Source: Haemonchus contortus
Taxonomy: Eukaryota > Nematoda > Chromadorea > Rhabditida > Trichostrongylidae
Direction of reading: 5' to 3'
NCBI GenBank assembly: GCA_000469685.2
Contig: LS997563.1
Span: forward strand, 9,636,940 to 9,700,939
DNA length: 64,000 nucleotides
Shown here: piece after piece, positions 13,061 through 32,964 of the stretch
Position numbering within the stretch: the stretch's first letter is position 1
Layout: each line of letters starts with the position of its first letter
Translations under genes and position numbers: made by a program
The notes under the pieces: generated by a model
Seen by the model: only the letters and a program-made list of their open reading frames with translations
Told to the model about the DNA's origin: nothing
The model's database searches: none

Positions 13061-13951
13061 GGGCAAAAACCCAGGTTCTCTTCAGGGTTCCAGTCGTAGC
13101 TTTAATACTTTTCAGCATCCTAAACAGCTAATTTTCGTCCACCCAAAAAAAGTTTAGTGTTGAGATCAGATTTTCCCGTGTTGTCGCTTGCAGTAGAGTT
13201 TCCCGTTCCCGTATTAAAAAGCATTTTTGGACTTTGCCCAAAGCTTAGTTGTTTCATCTAAAAATGTTCTTGCCAGGAAGGTCATATGCCTATGTACTTT
13301 CTTTTTTTTACAGCCTTCAGTCAGGGTAGGAAAAGACGTCTATGGCTCATACTTGTCTGGTCAACCGAAGGAATGAAGTAATTGTAAACAAAATGTTGGG
13401 TCAAAAAATAAGAGTAACCCATGAAAATATTCGTTATGAGGTAAAATCTCACCCGCAATACCATGATCCAAGAATAATTTGTATGCATACTGATTCCGTG
13501 AAATATCATATAGACCTCCACAGGTCCTTCCCCACCCATGGAGTTAGTGTGAAAGGTTTCTCAAATATAAGTGGATTAAGAGGATTGATCGTACCAGGGA
13601 CATTTTGGAAACTTTCACTGATTAGGAGCGCTTCTCTTGCACGGCCTTATAGATTGCTGTAGTTCTCCTCTTAACAGCACTCTTCGATGCTCAACAAATA
13701 AACAAGAGATAAATAAGCAGGAGGCATAAGCACTCATCTCTTTTCAAGGTTGCCTTTTCACAGCCTTAGGAGCCATTCTATTATCCCGCGGCCATTGTAA
13801 AAATTATTTTTTTCAATTTGATGATCATGGTAACTGATACTATCTGACCACCTTATTGAAATCGCTGCAACCATAAATCCGCATTACTTCCCTTGACCAC
13901 CTAGAACCTTTGCGAAATAACAATTTGTAGTTAGTCCGAGGCATCGCTATA

Positions 13952-14522
13952 CAGGGGTGCCCAAAAAAAAAAGAGACACTATGCATGGGGCCTAATCCAG
14001 GGCGGAATACGTCGCACCGATTGAAGCAGCAGAAGAATGTGATTGGGTAAATTGTACTAAGAATGTTGCTTGTTGAAAGGAAGCAGGAACTCGTGTGGTT
14101 CCTATATCGGCATCAAAATATGAAGCCGTCTTCCATTGCGGACGCGCTAGAGACAGCTTATGGGATATCGGTCGGCAACAAGCAGATCCGCAACTTTCTC
14201 AGTCGAGTTGCTCACGGACAGATTCCTGGGCATCGTCGCTTAGGATCTGGAAGACCGCTGACTTCCTGTAGCCCCGACAACTCCGCAATGGTCTGCGATG
14301 TCGTGGGAGACGAGCCTCTCCGACCTCAGACGACGCATCAATTTTGCGTGGCAAAAACTTTTGATTTCGTTCGTGCGGAAGGCCATTGAAGAATTCCGTG
14401 ATCGAGTACAATGTGTTGTTGATTTTGCGGGTGGTAATATTCAGTCAGAATTCAATAAAGTTTGATTACATTGGTGGTACAAGCCGAGCAGTGAAGGTGC
14501 CTCTTTTTTTTGGGCACCCCTG
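13952..14522 (+). mobile_element. Short Tc1/mariner-type element with HTH-coding remnant, 571 bp
   Basis: The ends CAGGGGTGCCC(A)n are inverted at the right (14512-14522) and flanked by TA. The interior 14063-14389 encodes about 108 aa, including MKPSSIADALETAYGISVGN, which looks like the N-terminal DNA-binding helix-turn-helix of a Tc1/mariner transposase. The catalytic DDE region is absent, so this is an internally deleted, non-autonomous copy. It sits upstream of srx-B. Confidence 0.7.
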
Positions 14523-15040
14523 TACAAAGCTCTGCAGTACCAGCTAGGAGCAACCACATTTGAGGCTTACCCAAGAAAAGTTCTTTGACCAGCTTGCCAC
14601 TAGATTTTAAAATACTCAATCTTTGAGGACGCTGTGGGAATGTCGTGAACAATTTTGTCGGCACGCCTACCTATCAGCCCAAACCAAACAGGGTATTAAC
14701 GCTGAGGTGGGTGGCAATTTCATATGAAAGGCGCTTTACTTCATCATATCACCTCACATTTTCTTTCATCAATTGATGCACAATCGCTCTTGTAGGTTTC
14801 TTAGAAGGAAGTGAAGGGCAATGAGCTTCTTATAGCGTTACTGTATTTGAGATAAGTGATCATTTGAACCCCACATGACTAATGGCCATAAATACAATAT
14901 AATAGATATTTTCCAAGTATAATCAGTTAGGGCATTACTATTAAGTGTCATTCACAATCCTTATTTTGCCTTTGGATAATGAATAATGAAGGAAACAAAA
15001 GATTGAATAAAGAATGTCAATTTTCAGAAGTCCTCCTACG

Positions 15041-22059
<7,019 letters not shown>

Positions 22060-23314
22060 GAAGATGCATTGGCTAGTCATCGGTGACTTCTCAATTACAG
22101 TTATGGTTTACTACTTCACTGCACGAACTGATTATATTCAGTGGTCCTTTGTTAGAGGCAATAGAAGATCAGTGTAGCGGCCTGAAAAATCCGCCGAATA
22201 TGTTCAAAACCAACTAGTATCGCCAATGTAAACGGTTTACATCGCCTATCGCTATGTATCGTATTCGGCGATATAAACCTATTGATAAATCACTAGCTTG
22301 CAAATTCCATCTACGGGATAATTAGCACCGGACCACACCAACCTGTTTACCAAGCGATACAAGGTCTCCTAACAGCGATACTCATGCGACGTAGACGTCA
22401 TTACGGATGTTAAGCAGAATAAATGTTTATGATAAGTCATCGTTGTTTGTCAACAGCATTGTTTATTTAAAAACCAGTAAAGATTGATTATAGTTGCTCA
22501 ATACAATCTAACCACGAGAACATAACTGTGCATGTCGTGATAGAAGCAGCCGTACATGCTCCGACCAGTGAGGATGTCCCCATTAGTGGTCGTCTGCCAA
22601 TCAAGTCCGTGCACACCGCTGATGATTTCAGCATGCAAAAGCCATATACCGTCTTTCTATACGAAACAGATCAAAATCAGTCATTAAGGTCAACCAAGTT
22701 TTTCCAAGGGGGCTAAAATGCACTTTCATATTTCAGAAAAACTCCTGCAAAAAGTCTACCAACCTTCAAATTTTGTTCCACGTCTCAAAAATGGACAAGC
22801 CAGAGGTTCCAATTTACAGATAAACTATTTTGAATTAACGATAAAGCAACCACGAGCGTTTCTCGCATTAATTCAAACGGACGGCGGTTGCTCCGAGTGT
22901 TTATAGCTCACTATCAAGTATTCAGAAATTCGCGCAGTCATAGTTCAGGGACGAAAACCAGTCTCGACACCCGCCAACCAAGTCTCCCATCGCTCCAAGG
23001 TCTACTAACTGGTATCACGCTCGCTGGAAGGATAAAAGCACAAAACTTGTACATCAGTGGGCCTCCGAAAGCTAATGTTTAGGTCACATAGACACTCAAA
23101 ACAGCACTTCAAGTCCGAAGGAATGTTGAATGCACGACGCATCCCAAAAAAGGTAATCGATCAATGTTGGAAGGCTTTACTTTTTCAGCTGTAAAACAAC
23201 ATCAGTTATACGACAAAGATCTTCCCTTGTGCGCCGCAGTACACTACTTGCTGGCAGAGAACAAAATGCATTTTTAATTCGAGTACAATTCGACTCAGAA
23301 CCCATGGAAGACGG

Positions 23315-23551
23315 GCGTTAGGAACGATTTTGGAAAATCGATTTGCCGCACGCGGCTGTCGCGGACCACTCATTCGCCGTTATTACAGCTCTAGCGTTCT
23401 TCATACAGCTCAATCGATATACGATCATTATTTTATGCATAATTCTACTATTAATACTTTTGTTCTTGTATTTCTTACCTACCTATGCTACATACATTCC
23501 TTCGCGCGCGACGCCCCTCTCACCGCGACGCGACCATTCCGTTCCTAACGC
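23315..23551. mobile_element. 237-bp MITE with GCGTTAGGAACG terminal inverted repeats
   Basis: The left terminus GCGTTAGGAACG and right terminus CGTTCCTAACGC bound an interior that is nearly the same as 51966-52204 in the first intron of a UGT gene. A further half terminus with its flank (CCCATGGGAGACGGGCG onward) recurs at 23565-23595, giving a 31-bp direct repeat around the element. The conserved open frames within it come from DNA-level identity, not a gene. Confidence 0.75.
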
Positions 23552-24091
23552 ACTACATTCGAACCCATGGGAGACGGGCGTTAGGAACGATTTTGATCAC
23601 TCCCATAGATCACTCCCAGATGACAGCAGGTGTGGGAGATCCAAACATATTGTTGTAGTTGTCCTCCTTACTGAATTCTCCATCGACTGAATATCTCTGG
23701 AGAAAACTCAATAAATAAACAAGTAATAAACAATCAGAAGACATTCGTCACAGTCTCTATGGTCACATTATGATCCCGGAGACATATTAACAATGATATT
23801 TCAGTTTGTGGAGCATGGTAGGCTGATTCTACTCGATGGTATTTCCTGGGCTGAGACCAAAAAATTACAAAATTTCTGTTCCCTTAGTGGATCACATTGT
23901 CTCCGTTAACCATCCAGAGCCTCTTTGGAATAACATTATGTAACTCAATCCAGACACCACTATACAAGGCTCTGCTGTCAGCCGGGATAACCATATTGGA
24001 AAGCTCTATGACATATTTGCAACGTGATTTCAAGGAGTTTTGTTACTGAGAAAGCCGTCTGATAGCGAAGCACTGTGTCGTGAACGCCTTT

Positions 24092-24145
24092 TACCTTAGT
24101 AGGTATAGGCAAGCTTACGTACCTATACCTACTAATCGTAAGGTA
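24092..24145. repeat. Hairpin in spacer before srx-C
   Basis: TACCTTAGTAGGTATAGG (24092-24109) pairs with CCTATACCTACTAATCGTAAGGTA (24122-24145) across a 12-nt loop, with a short bulge. Related spacers before srx-D and srx-E have only one arm-like segment. Confidence 0.75.
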
Positions 24146-24456
24146 TTAACGGTAATTTAGCTGATGATTCCAATCAAATACACTTCACTTCATCATATCA
24201 CTTCACATTTTCTTCCATTAATCGGTGTATGAATCGTCCTTCTGCGTATGGTTACAGCGTTTGGGTTCAATGACCATTCCAACTCTTCATGACTAATAGA
24301 CAGACAAAAACAATATAATAAGTGCCTTTCTAGTAGCAATCAGATGTGGCATTTCCAGTAACTATCATTTTTAATGCTAAGTTTGCCTTCAGATAGTGAA
24401 TCGTCGAGAAAACAACAAAAAAATTGAAAACATCATTTTTTGAAGTCTTTCCTACG

Positions 24457-27173
24457 ATGGAGATGGTGAAAGATTCTGCTGAACACTCAGGGATTGCCAT
24501 CATCAAAACAGCACTTATCGGCTTGGTTAGTTCATTAAAATTGATAAAAACAACTAGGTAAATACCTAAATTAACCTAATGCTCGGCTTTTGAGACGAGA
24601 TAACAGTGAGTAAGCAACTATTGTTCTGATTAATGAAGTTGAAATTCCTTGGCCCAAAGTGAAACCCTTCTAAAGCTATTTTATTTTTATATAATTGATT
24701 GGTTTTATAAATAATTTTCAAAATTTGCCTCAAAACACATACACCGATTCATGTTCGAATCCTAGATCGATACTTGCCCAAGCAGGCAAACACTTCTATC
24801 CCACTGGTGTGGTTTAATTGGTACCAGACCAGTCCGTGAGGATAAAAGCACCGACTTGAGCATTGGTTGGCCACCATGGGGCCATCAGTCATTGTAAGAC
24901 CCAAAAACCTCATCCACTTTATTTTTCAAAGTCTCCGCTATTTTTTCATGGAAAAAATAACTAGACATTCCCCTTGCAGTTAATGAGTGCCAAAAACCCT
25001 CTCAGATGTCTGCCTTCGGTTGTCTGTGCAACTTTGTCGCCTTTCTGATTCTTATTCGACACCGAGCATTACGGAACTCGTTCGGATATCTGACAGCGTA
25101 TCGGACACTGTCGAATGCAGGTGTTCTTCTGATTCTTTTGCTATGGGCAACACCATGGACCTTTGTGTACGGTTTTCCCCGTCTTCGTACTTTTGCAGAA
25201 ATAAATCAGAAATTTTCAGGGAAATGCCAACATCAGTTCAGTGGCTTAATCAACTTGCCGGTCAGATGGCCTTACTTTTCATGGAATCATGTTTTCAATG
25301 CAGTTTTGTTGTCTCGATCAATAGGTGACTTCTTCCGCTTTCTCGATAGCAAATCAGTTCTTATACAAGTCAGAAATGGGAAGGGTATTCGGGCGAGCTG
25401 TGGAAACGTGTGCGCCATTATGCAAAGCTAGCTACAGTAAGCTCCTCTTTGGGAATCGCTGGTTTCTCCTTGGGAGGAATTCCACAAACCATTTTTATCA
25501 TGAACTGTGTCTTGAACTGTGCGATATCTTTGACACCACTACTCAAAGGTTCACGATAAAAATGGTTTCTGAGATTCCCCCACAAGATGAGTTTTAGGCC
25601 CCCGCGTATACCATATCTGGCGCTATGATTGGCCCGTGTGTATCCTCGGACGAGTTATACCGGCATTGTAGAGGCTGCGCTGCACCGAATACAAGGGAAC
25701 CCATGTAGGAAGATCGAACAACTTGTCATGACCCATAGCAACAGTGAAAGACAGTTCTGTACAGTTCTGGCTTGATGTAGTCAGCTCTTTGTGCAATTGC
25801 AATGACTGAAATCTCGTCCGAATGCCCCTTCCTTGTCATTTTCGTCATGGAAACCTCGTCCAACCCATATTTTCCCCACTTTTGAGGAGCCATATTTTTC
25901 TCGAAATCGGCAAATTCTCTCGCGTTCTTCACCACCGCTGAACAATTCCCAATCTACACTTCCGCTTTTCGAATAAAACGGGTACCTCAAAATCATTTTA
26001 AACTGTGCCTTTGAGGTTTGTGGCTGTCATCTATCCAACTGTCTACAGAAAAGCGTTTAATGAACGAACTACAGCAGTAATGCTACTACTAACCACAACT
26101 CTTTCGCTGATTTATTTTAGTATTTACTTCGTAGGTGAGTCGTGGAAAATTCATCTCCCAAATGGTAATTTCGTGTAATGTCAACCGGTTTAGATGGTTG
26201 CAGCTTCTATTACGAACACGAATTAGATGCATGGACATTTGGCACCGATTTGTGCAGCCAGAATTTGGCCCTCTACATCGATATGTGCTTCAATATAGCG
26301 CTTTTCGCTGTCAGCTGTGTCATCGATGTGGTGGTATTCACGCGTTTACGAGCATCGACCAAAGTAAGCCTTTGAAAATCAGAAATTTTCCAAATAGACG
26401 GGGCTTTTTATTTCAGAAGATGATGACCACCTCTGCAGCTCATATGGAGCAGGCAAATAAACTGCGGTTGAGGAGGGAAACTCTGCTGTTTGCTCAGGCA
26501 AGTGTTGGTTTTCTGGAAGGGTTCGACTTACTTACCTTATGACATATTTGATCTGTGAAGTTTTTTCGTTGTTCTTTAGAATATTCCATTTTTCAGGCTA
26601 TTCTCAACTCGTTTTTATATTCGTTTATGCTACTGTGTTTTCATTTGATTGCTCAATTCACGCCTAGCTCGTTGGGCCAATTTTTTTTCAAAACATTCGT
26701 ATGGGGTGTCGCCCACTCTGTCGACGGGTAAGTGTCTTAAGTGCTTGATGGTAAAAGATCCAGATTTTCTCCACAGTCATATGGGGTCCGGACCTTTTCA
26801 CTCCTTTTGATGACGCCTTCCTCTGCAATAGCTTTCTATTGTACAATAGCTTTCCGCATAGGAAAAAGAGAAACTCGTTAGCCTGGGCAGCTTCATCACC
26901 TTTGATTGACCTACTTTTAATAGATTACATGTGCCTAAACTAAGTCCTTCGAAACCCTTTGGTTCGAAGGACTTACCTTAGTTCAGGCACCATTTTTTGG
27001 TTAATCAATATCATAGTGATGCCTGTTTGCTTTTCAGATTGATCCTCATAAACCTAAATCCCGAGATTAAGCGACATCTCGTGGGCATTCGTCACTTTGT
27101 CCAGTTTATCAGAGATCCCGTCAGCTCCAATGCTGAAAGAATAGGACCGGTTTATTCTACCACAGTCAAATGA
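24457..27173 (+). CDS. srx: srx-C: complete srx-type 7TM chemoreceptor (323 aa)
   Basis: Putative chemosensory GPCR, close paralogue of srx-B. Exons: 24457-24525, 25006-25166, 25220-25324, 26016-26134, 26194-26363, 26417-26497, 26597-26727, 27038-27173, total 972 nt with no stop. It has the same seven-helix layout: CLCNFVAFLILIRHRALR (TM1 and loop), LLILLLWATPWTFV (TM2), MESCFQCSFVVSINRFVAVI (TM3), GCSFYYEHELDAW (loop 2 Cys), LYSFMLLCFHLIAQF (TM6), NLNPEIKRHL. Two splice oddities were seen. The exon 4 acceptor is TTTGAG, made by a TTAA-type element that ends 5 bp upstream of the exon. Exon 6 uses a GC donor (CTCAG|GCAAGT). If either is not used, the gene would be impaired. Confidence 0.85.
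25547..26010. mobile_element. TTAA-type element abutting srx-C exon 4
   Basis: The left end AGGTTCACGATAAAAATGG follows TCAA (25543-25546). The right end is the inverse of AGGCACAGTT and is followed by TTGA (26011-26014), one G and then exon 4. Outside the element, CACCACTAC on the left and GGTTTGTGG on the right join up as in srx-B and srx-D (CTACTTCAG|GTTTGTGG). The insertion therefore went into the 3' splice site itself. Confidence 0.7.
26932..26989. repeat. Hairpin in srx-C intron 7
   Basis: TAAGTCCTTCGAAACC pairs with GGTTCGAAGGACTTA. An outer TGCCTAAAC pairs with a TTCAGGCA-type arm after a 4-nt bulge. No counterpart is visible in intron 7 of the other copies. Confidence 0.75.
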
Positions 27174-30100
27174 GAAGGTTCATTTGAATCGATTGGCCAG
27201 ACATCTGCAACATCCCAATGAAACCTTTTCACTACCTCCTTACTGCAGAAATAGATTATGTACAATTACCCCGTGGTTAGAGGCAGTAGTGACGCAAGGT
27301 GTACTGCACTGAAAAATCGGACGAATCTGTTCAGGGCCGAGTAGTGTTGCCAGTGCTGTTGACCTTTTGATGAATCACGAGTTTGTAAATTCCATCTAAG
27401 GGGATAGTTAGTACCGGGCTACACCCGTCAGTGTATTATCGAACTGTAGGAGATTGTTAGCACGCCCACTGATAGAAAAATGCTCGATACATATAGTTGC
27501 TCAGTTGACAACTGCTAAAACTCCGCCCATTAGCTTCCATGACGCCCATCGTTCCTACTGTCCCTGCGTGATGATTGTGGTGGGTATGGTACAAAGTCTC
27601 TTAACAACGGTAGTCATGCGTCGTAGATGTCATTACATACTGATGTTGGGCACAATAATTGTTTATGGTACATTATCATTGTTTATCAACAACATTGTTT
27701 ATTTAAAACTCATAAAATTTGTTTACTGTTGTTCAATACAATCTAACCACGAGGACACAAGTGTGCATGTCGTGATAGAAGCAGCCGTACAAGCTCCTAC
27801 TAGTGAAGATGTCCCCATTAGTTGTAGTTTGCCATTCACGTGCCTGCGCACCGCTGATGGTTTTCGAGTACAAAAGCCATGTACTGAGAAATAGAAAACA
27901 ATCTGGATCAAAACCAGACACTGAGGTCCAACGAAGTTTCCGGAGGGGTCGGAAGTGCACGCTCACACTTCAAAAAAACTCGCCCAGAAAGTCTACCAAT
28001 CTCCAAATTTTGTTCCACGTTCCAAAAATGGATAAGCCAGAAGCCATAGCCCATAATCAAGTATTCAGTAATGCGCACTCATAGTTCAGGGACCAAAACC
28101 GGACATGATATACCCCACAACCAAGCCTTCTGTTCCTCCAAGGTCAAGTAACTGGTATCACACTTGCTGGGAGGATAAAAGCACTAATTTGTACATTCGT
28201 TGGCCTCCACAAGCCAATGTTTCGGTTACGTAAACATTCAAAGCACTACTACAATCCTGAACGAAAAGCAGATGCATAGCACTCCCCAAAAAAGGTGATT
28301 GATTAGCGGTGAAAGGCATTATCCTTCCTTCCTTCCGTTGTACAGGAGCACCAGTTATACTACAAAAATCTTCCCTCATGCGTCGCATTACTCATCGACG
28401 ATTAGTGCATTACTTTCTGAACAAAATGTATTTTTAATTCTGGATACAACTCGGGACCCTCTACACAAATCGCATAGATCACTCTCAGACAACGGCGTAG
28501 CAGATGCACAGTAAACTCTAAATTAGAGGATTTCAAACATTCTTTTGACCCGAACCACTCAATCGTTCTTCCAAAAAAGGACTAGTTACTATCCCAATTC
28601 CTCTCTAATCCATATCGTCTACTCAGCCCTGTAAGACAAAAGTCATTTCTGTTTAGAGTTACAGTAACAAATTTGGTACTTGCTCTGGATGCTGACGGAT
28701 TCGTATGAACCCTCCCAAACAACTTGAGTAATCGCAGGTGATTACATATAGGTTAAGAAGCCCTATTTTGAACCATAGCGTCCACCAACCAGTAAAACAA
28801 CGAACTTCGATGCTCTGATCAAACCAAGTTTCAGTTTGGAACAAAGCCAGATTTATTTCATGTTTTCATGTTGCGAAGTACTTCTGAGCTTCGGTCGTAG
28901 CTAAATTGCTCCAGGTACACTGGTTATACCGGGAAGTTCGTATGTCTAGGTAGTTCTGCTGAGGTTTTGTAGCCTATTGACGTGAAAGAAACTAGATTGT
29001 CCCGACAGACAGTCGTGACTCATACATGTACCTGCCTTCGATTTCTGATCAATTAAAGAGATTGAGTAATAATTAACAAAATAAAAGGTAAAACAAAGTT
29101 TTTTGGGAACTTTACCTTTTTTGAGATACAGTATAAAATTAAGCATGATTCAAGACTAACTTGGATGAGCACCAATTTGATAGCATAATAAATGAAAACC
29201 TCTTTCATTGCCAGCCAGTGGAGTTTGTGATGAAGGGTATGCACCAATGGATGGATCTCTTTTCCTTCTGTCTATAATGAATACCGCAGTAGAATGATTC
29301 CATCTTGAGAAAGAGTTTTGTTAAGATTTGTTCTAGAGATGTGTCATGGGGAGCATGAGAATATCTGACTCAAGATCTGACCTAATGGCCGAGCTAAAGA
29401 AGCATATGAGCTTGCAAAGACATTATCAGTGCTCGATCTGCTAGATGCTCAGAAGCCATCACATTCTCTCGCTCTAAACATAACTTATGCTCTAATTATA
29501 AGCAATCAAATGAAATTGGTGTATTGTGCATTACATTTTTGTTCGAGGTGATAAAAATCTGCGTTTTGGTGAGATCTAGGAAAAACCTCTTCTTGAATCC
29601 TGGAGACGGTCTGAGTAGCCGATGTGGCTGTCCATTTGATTTTAACCTCTCTCGTTGAATAAAAAGGAAAATTCAAAAAAAACAATTGGGTAGGTTGAAG
29701 AAGGAGTTTTATATGCTGAAGCTCCACATGGGGTGCCTTTCTCTGCGCCTCGAGGGTTCAGGTTATGTAACCCATGACAACGGTAACATTCCACATTGTG
29801 GAGTATGGTTTACTGATCACTGCCGGGAAGCTGGGTAGCCTCCTTGAAATTGATTTCAATTGATTTCATTTTTACAGCATTTCCTGTACTACGTGTACTA
29901 CGCTCCAAAATATTCGGAAAAACCCAAAAATTCTACACTTCCCTCCCTAATGGACCGCTCTATATCCATAGGTATCCACTCAGGGCGCCTTTGAGGTGTG
30001 GCAATGTGACTCATTGCCAGGCTAGACTTATCTATGTATACATAGCTTTGCTGCTAATCGAGAACAGCCACATTCAGGCTTTACCCGAGGAGATTTCCCA

Positions 30101-30559
30101 CATTTGTACCTTGCCTGCAAGATAATTAGTTTCCAAGCGAGCTGTTGCGTAGCGGGGAATTGTGTCGTGAACAACTTTTTTGGTATGCCTACGTCTCTAC
30201 CTAGACCTACGAGGTATTACCACTGAGATAACTGGTAATTTCATGGCATAGGCACTTCAATTCATTATATCGCTTTACAATTTCTTACACTAATTGAAGT
30301 GTAGATCGCTCCTGTAGCTTCCATAGACGAAACTGAATAGCAAAGAGCCTCTCATATTGTTTTTATGTTGGGTTAATAACCACTCCAACCCAATAGACTA
30401 ATTGAGAGTCAAAAACACTTTAATAAGACCCTTTCAGAGTAGCAATCAATTAAGGCTATGTTTAAACAATTAACATCCCTAGTATTGATTCTGCTCCTGG
30501 ATAATGTTTCGTTAAGGGAATCTCAGGAACAAGTGCAACTTTCAGGATTTAGCTTTACA
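27174..30559. other. Spacer srx-C to srx-D
   Basis: Non-coding as far as can be seen. The shared blocks occur in the same order as in the D-to-E spacer: post-gene block 27640-27860, SINE-like piece near 28080-28210, block 28340-28640, block 28960-29250 (GCATGATTCAAGACTAA, also at 37060), block 30160-30420. A short upstream in-frame ATG at 30458 would extend exon 1 of srx-D, but the TTTCAG at 30542-30545 argues the sequence there is removed by (trans-)splicing. Confidence 0.5.
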
Positions 30560-31552
30560 ATGGAGTTGGTGGAAAATTTCGTGGATCGCGGAGTGATCAT
30601 CGTCCTTGAAACATTGCTTATCGGTTTGGTTAGTTCATTCACAGTTCACAAATGAATATGTAAACATCCAAGTTAACTTTACACTCGTCTCCTAAAACCA
30701 TATAGTCGGAAAATGGCAACATTTGTTTCAATGAAGTTGAAACTAACTGGCTTAATCTAGGCAAACCTTCCTAGAGATCCTTCTTTTTCAATGTTTATAT
30801 TTTTGATTAGTTTCATAGGTTTCCAATTTCTCACTCCCTACAATGTGTTAGGGTTGGATTTACTCGAGGTTTTCTTCAGACTTCTGGTAGTCCATTTCTG
30901 AGATTTCACTTATTGTTACTATTTGTTCGATTCAAGCTATCTGCCTTTTCAATAAAACTAAACCCTCAGCTGGCTCAGGAAGACGTATAACCATTCGTAG
31001 ATAGTAGGTATTTTACTTATAAATATATTTTTTGGTTAGGCCCAACCGAATCAGGCCCTAGGTGGTGTGATGGCAAATGACCCGCTATCACAAACGCATG
31101 ATCCGGTGAGCGAACCTCTGCTAAATTCTTGCAGAGGCCAAACGAACCTTCCATCTCTCTGTGGATCAGTTAACTGGTAATAAACTCGACATGGACTATG
31201 AAAGCACTGACTTGAAGAACCGCTGAACACCGTACGCCATTTCGCACCTTAGGCAATTAAACTGCCGCTACGACTCTAAATGGAAATCAGATAAAGGGAC
31301 ACACCCCGGGAACCTTATTGATTGATGCCAAGTAATTTCATCCTTTTACCCTCTATATTTTTCAAATTTTTTTAGCATTTGCTTCATGATTGAGGACCAA
31401 AAGCTATTAGATTGTAAGAAACATTCTTGACAATTTGGCAGCTAATTTTCAAAAAAAAAAACATAACTCATCACAAAATGAATATTTTTATCCTGTGTAA
31501 AATTTATAATTGTATTTTTAAAAAAATTAAAAAAATTAATTATTTAATTGTG

Positions 31553-32400
31553 TAATATTTTTATTCGATTCTACGCATCTTTGCCAACGTGACACAAGTT
31601 TGCTTATTCCACCTTCCTGAAAGTCCAGTGATCTGGATTCCGAAAATTCAAGAATCACAGCTCCCATGCTGCTTTGATTTTTAAACTCTCGATCCTTTAA
31701 AAAGTTGTCCAGATGTTCGAATGAATGGAAGTCAGTTGCTGACAGGTCTGATGAGCAAGGTGGAGGGTGGAGAGTTCGATCCGCAGCTCGTTCAACTTCT
31801 AGAAGACCATTTGTGACACATGCGGTCGGCCATTGTGCAGTAGCAGGCAATTCACTAGTGCTGGCTGCATTCGCTCTAGTTTTGCGAACATCTGGTGCAT
31901 TCGATCACAGTGGGACTATGTGGTAATGGTTTACTGAACGATGAAGCCAGTAGTAGATTGTTCCATGGCTAGACCACCAATCTGTAATCATTGCCGTCTT
32001 GACGTGTGAAATTAGCTTAGGAAAAGTTTTTGGAGGCTCATCTACACCTATCCACCGAACGAAACGTCTTCTGTTGTCATATACGGTCCATTTTTTATCA
32101 CACGTCACAATGGCTGAATAGTATCATCCCTTCTCAGCAAGTAACTTGAAATTTTAGGCGCCTCTATTGCTACTTCTCCGTGAGTTGATGGGTCCCACTT
32201 GTCAAGTTCTTCACCATTTTAAGCTTCTTGAGGTGAACACTATGAAACTATGGGAAATGCCCATACGCTTGATAGTATCTCTCAATGGTTGACGTCAAAT
32301 GGCAAATCATCGTGATCAACTAACGATGGTCGACCAACTCGCTCTCTGCCTTCCTGTCACTCGTCTTCATTTCTAAATTTCTGAAACCAGCGGGGAACCG
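31553..32400 (-). mobile_element. mariner transposase relic
   Basis: The minus strand reads, 5' to 3', VTCDKKWTVYDNRRR (first catalytic Asp region) and DEPPKTFPKLISHVKTAMIT. Then it reads HPPPCSSDLSATDFHSFEHL (the HPPYSPDLAPSD-type second Asp region), followed by LVSRWQRCVESN near the end. Frames change repeatedly and stops are present. No clear TIR pair was found. It lies in intron 1 of srx-D. Confidence 0.85.
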
Positions 32401-32964
32401 CTCTCTGATGCATTGCCTTCTCCCCATGCAACGTTGATGTTTGTGGGTGGCCCCTTCGCAATTCCACCAAGCTTGAACTCGTCAAGTAAAACCGTTCTAA
32501 AGCAATCTTACCCATTTTGGAAAGAAGGTCTCGAATATTTTACAAGCTTTATGGAATTTCGTGAAAAGTGCTACGACAGAAAGAGCAACTTATGGCTCAC
32601 CTATGGAGCGCAGTATATCGATTCGTCCGATTTGCATTCGCCAAAATTTGAATTTATATCTCGCGTGCGCGGGAACGGCGAAAACTTTCCTTACAATCCC
32701 TTTATTTCAGATGTCTGCCTTTGGTTTTCTGTGCAACTTTGTCGCCTTCCTGATTCTTATTCGACACCAAGCATTACGGAACTCGTTCGGTTATCTGTCA
32801 GCATATCGGGCACTGTCTAATGCTGGAGTTCTCTTGATACTTCTGCTGTGGGCAACACCATGGACCTTAGTGTATAGTTTTCCCCACCTTTGAATTCCAA
32901 TGTATTTTTGAAGAAAAAAATCTAAAAGTTTCAGAAAAATTCCGACGTCTGCTCAACGGCTTAA

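Larger units (their letters stand above)
10545..13951. other. Spacer srx-A to srx-B
   Basis: No receptor exon was seen. The spacer holds an RTE tail (11693-12260), an (ATCT)n-like short run near 11598-11614, a simple CTAAATGAA-type stretch at 12580-12640, and a block at about 12670-13060 that recurs before each later receptor copy. Confidence 0.45.
22060..24456. other. Spacer srx-B to srx-C with shared repeat blocks and a MITE
   Basis: No gene was seen. The block at 22400-22660 (GATGTTAAGCAGAATAAATG, CAATCTAACCACGAGAACAT) recurs after every receptor copy at 27640-27860, 35430-35660 and 40860-41110. The block before exon 1 at 24170-24300 likewise recurs at 14740, 30250 and 38020. A hairpin lies at 24092-24145. 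Confidence 0.55.

Noticed and set aside
30458..30559. N-terminal extension of srx-D starting with a hydrophobic MFKQLTSLVLILLL
   Set aside because: Other copies start at the equivalent of 30560, and a TTTCAG acceptor lies between the two ATGs.
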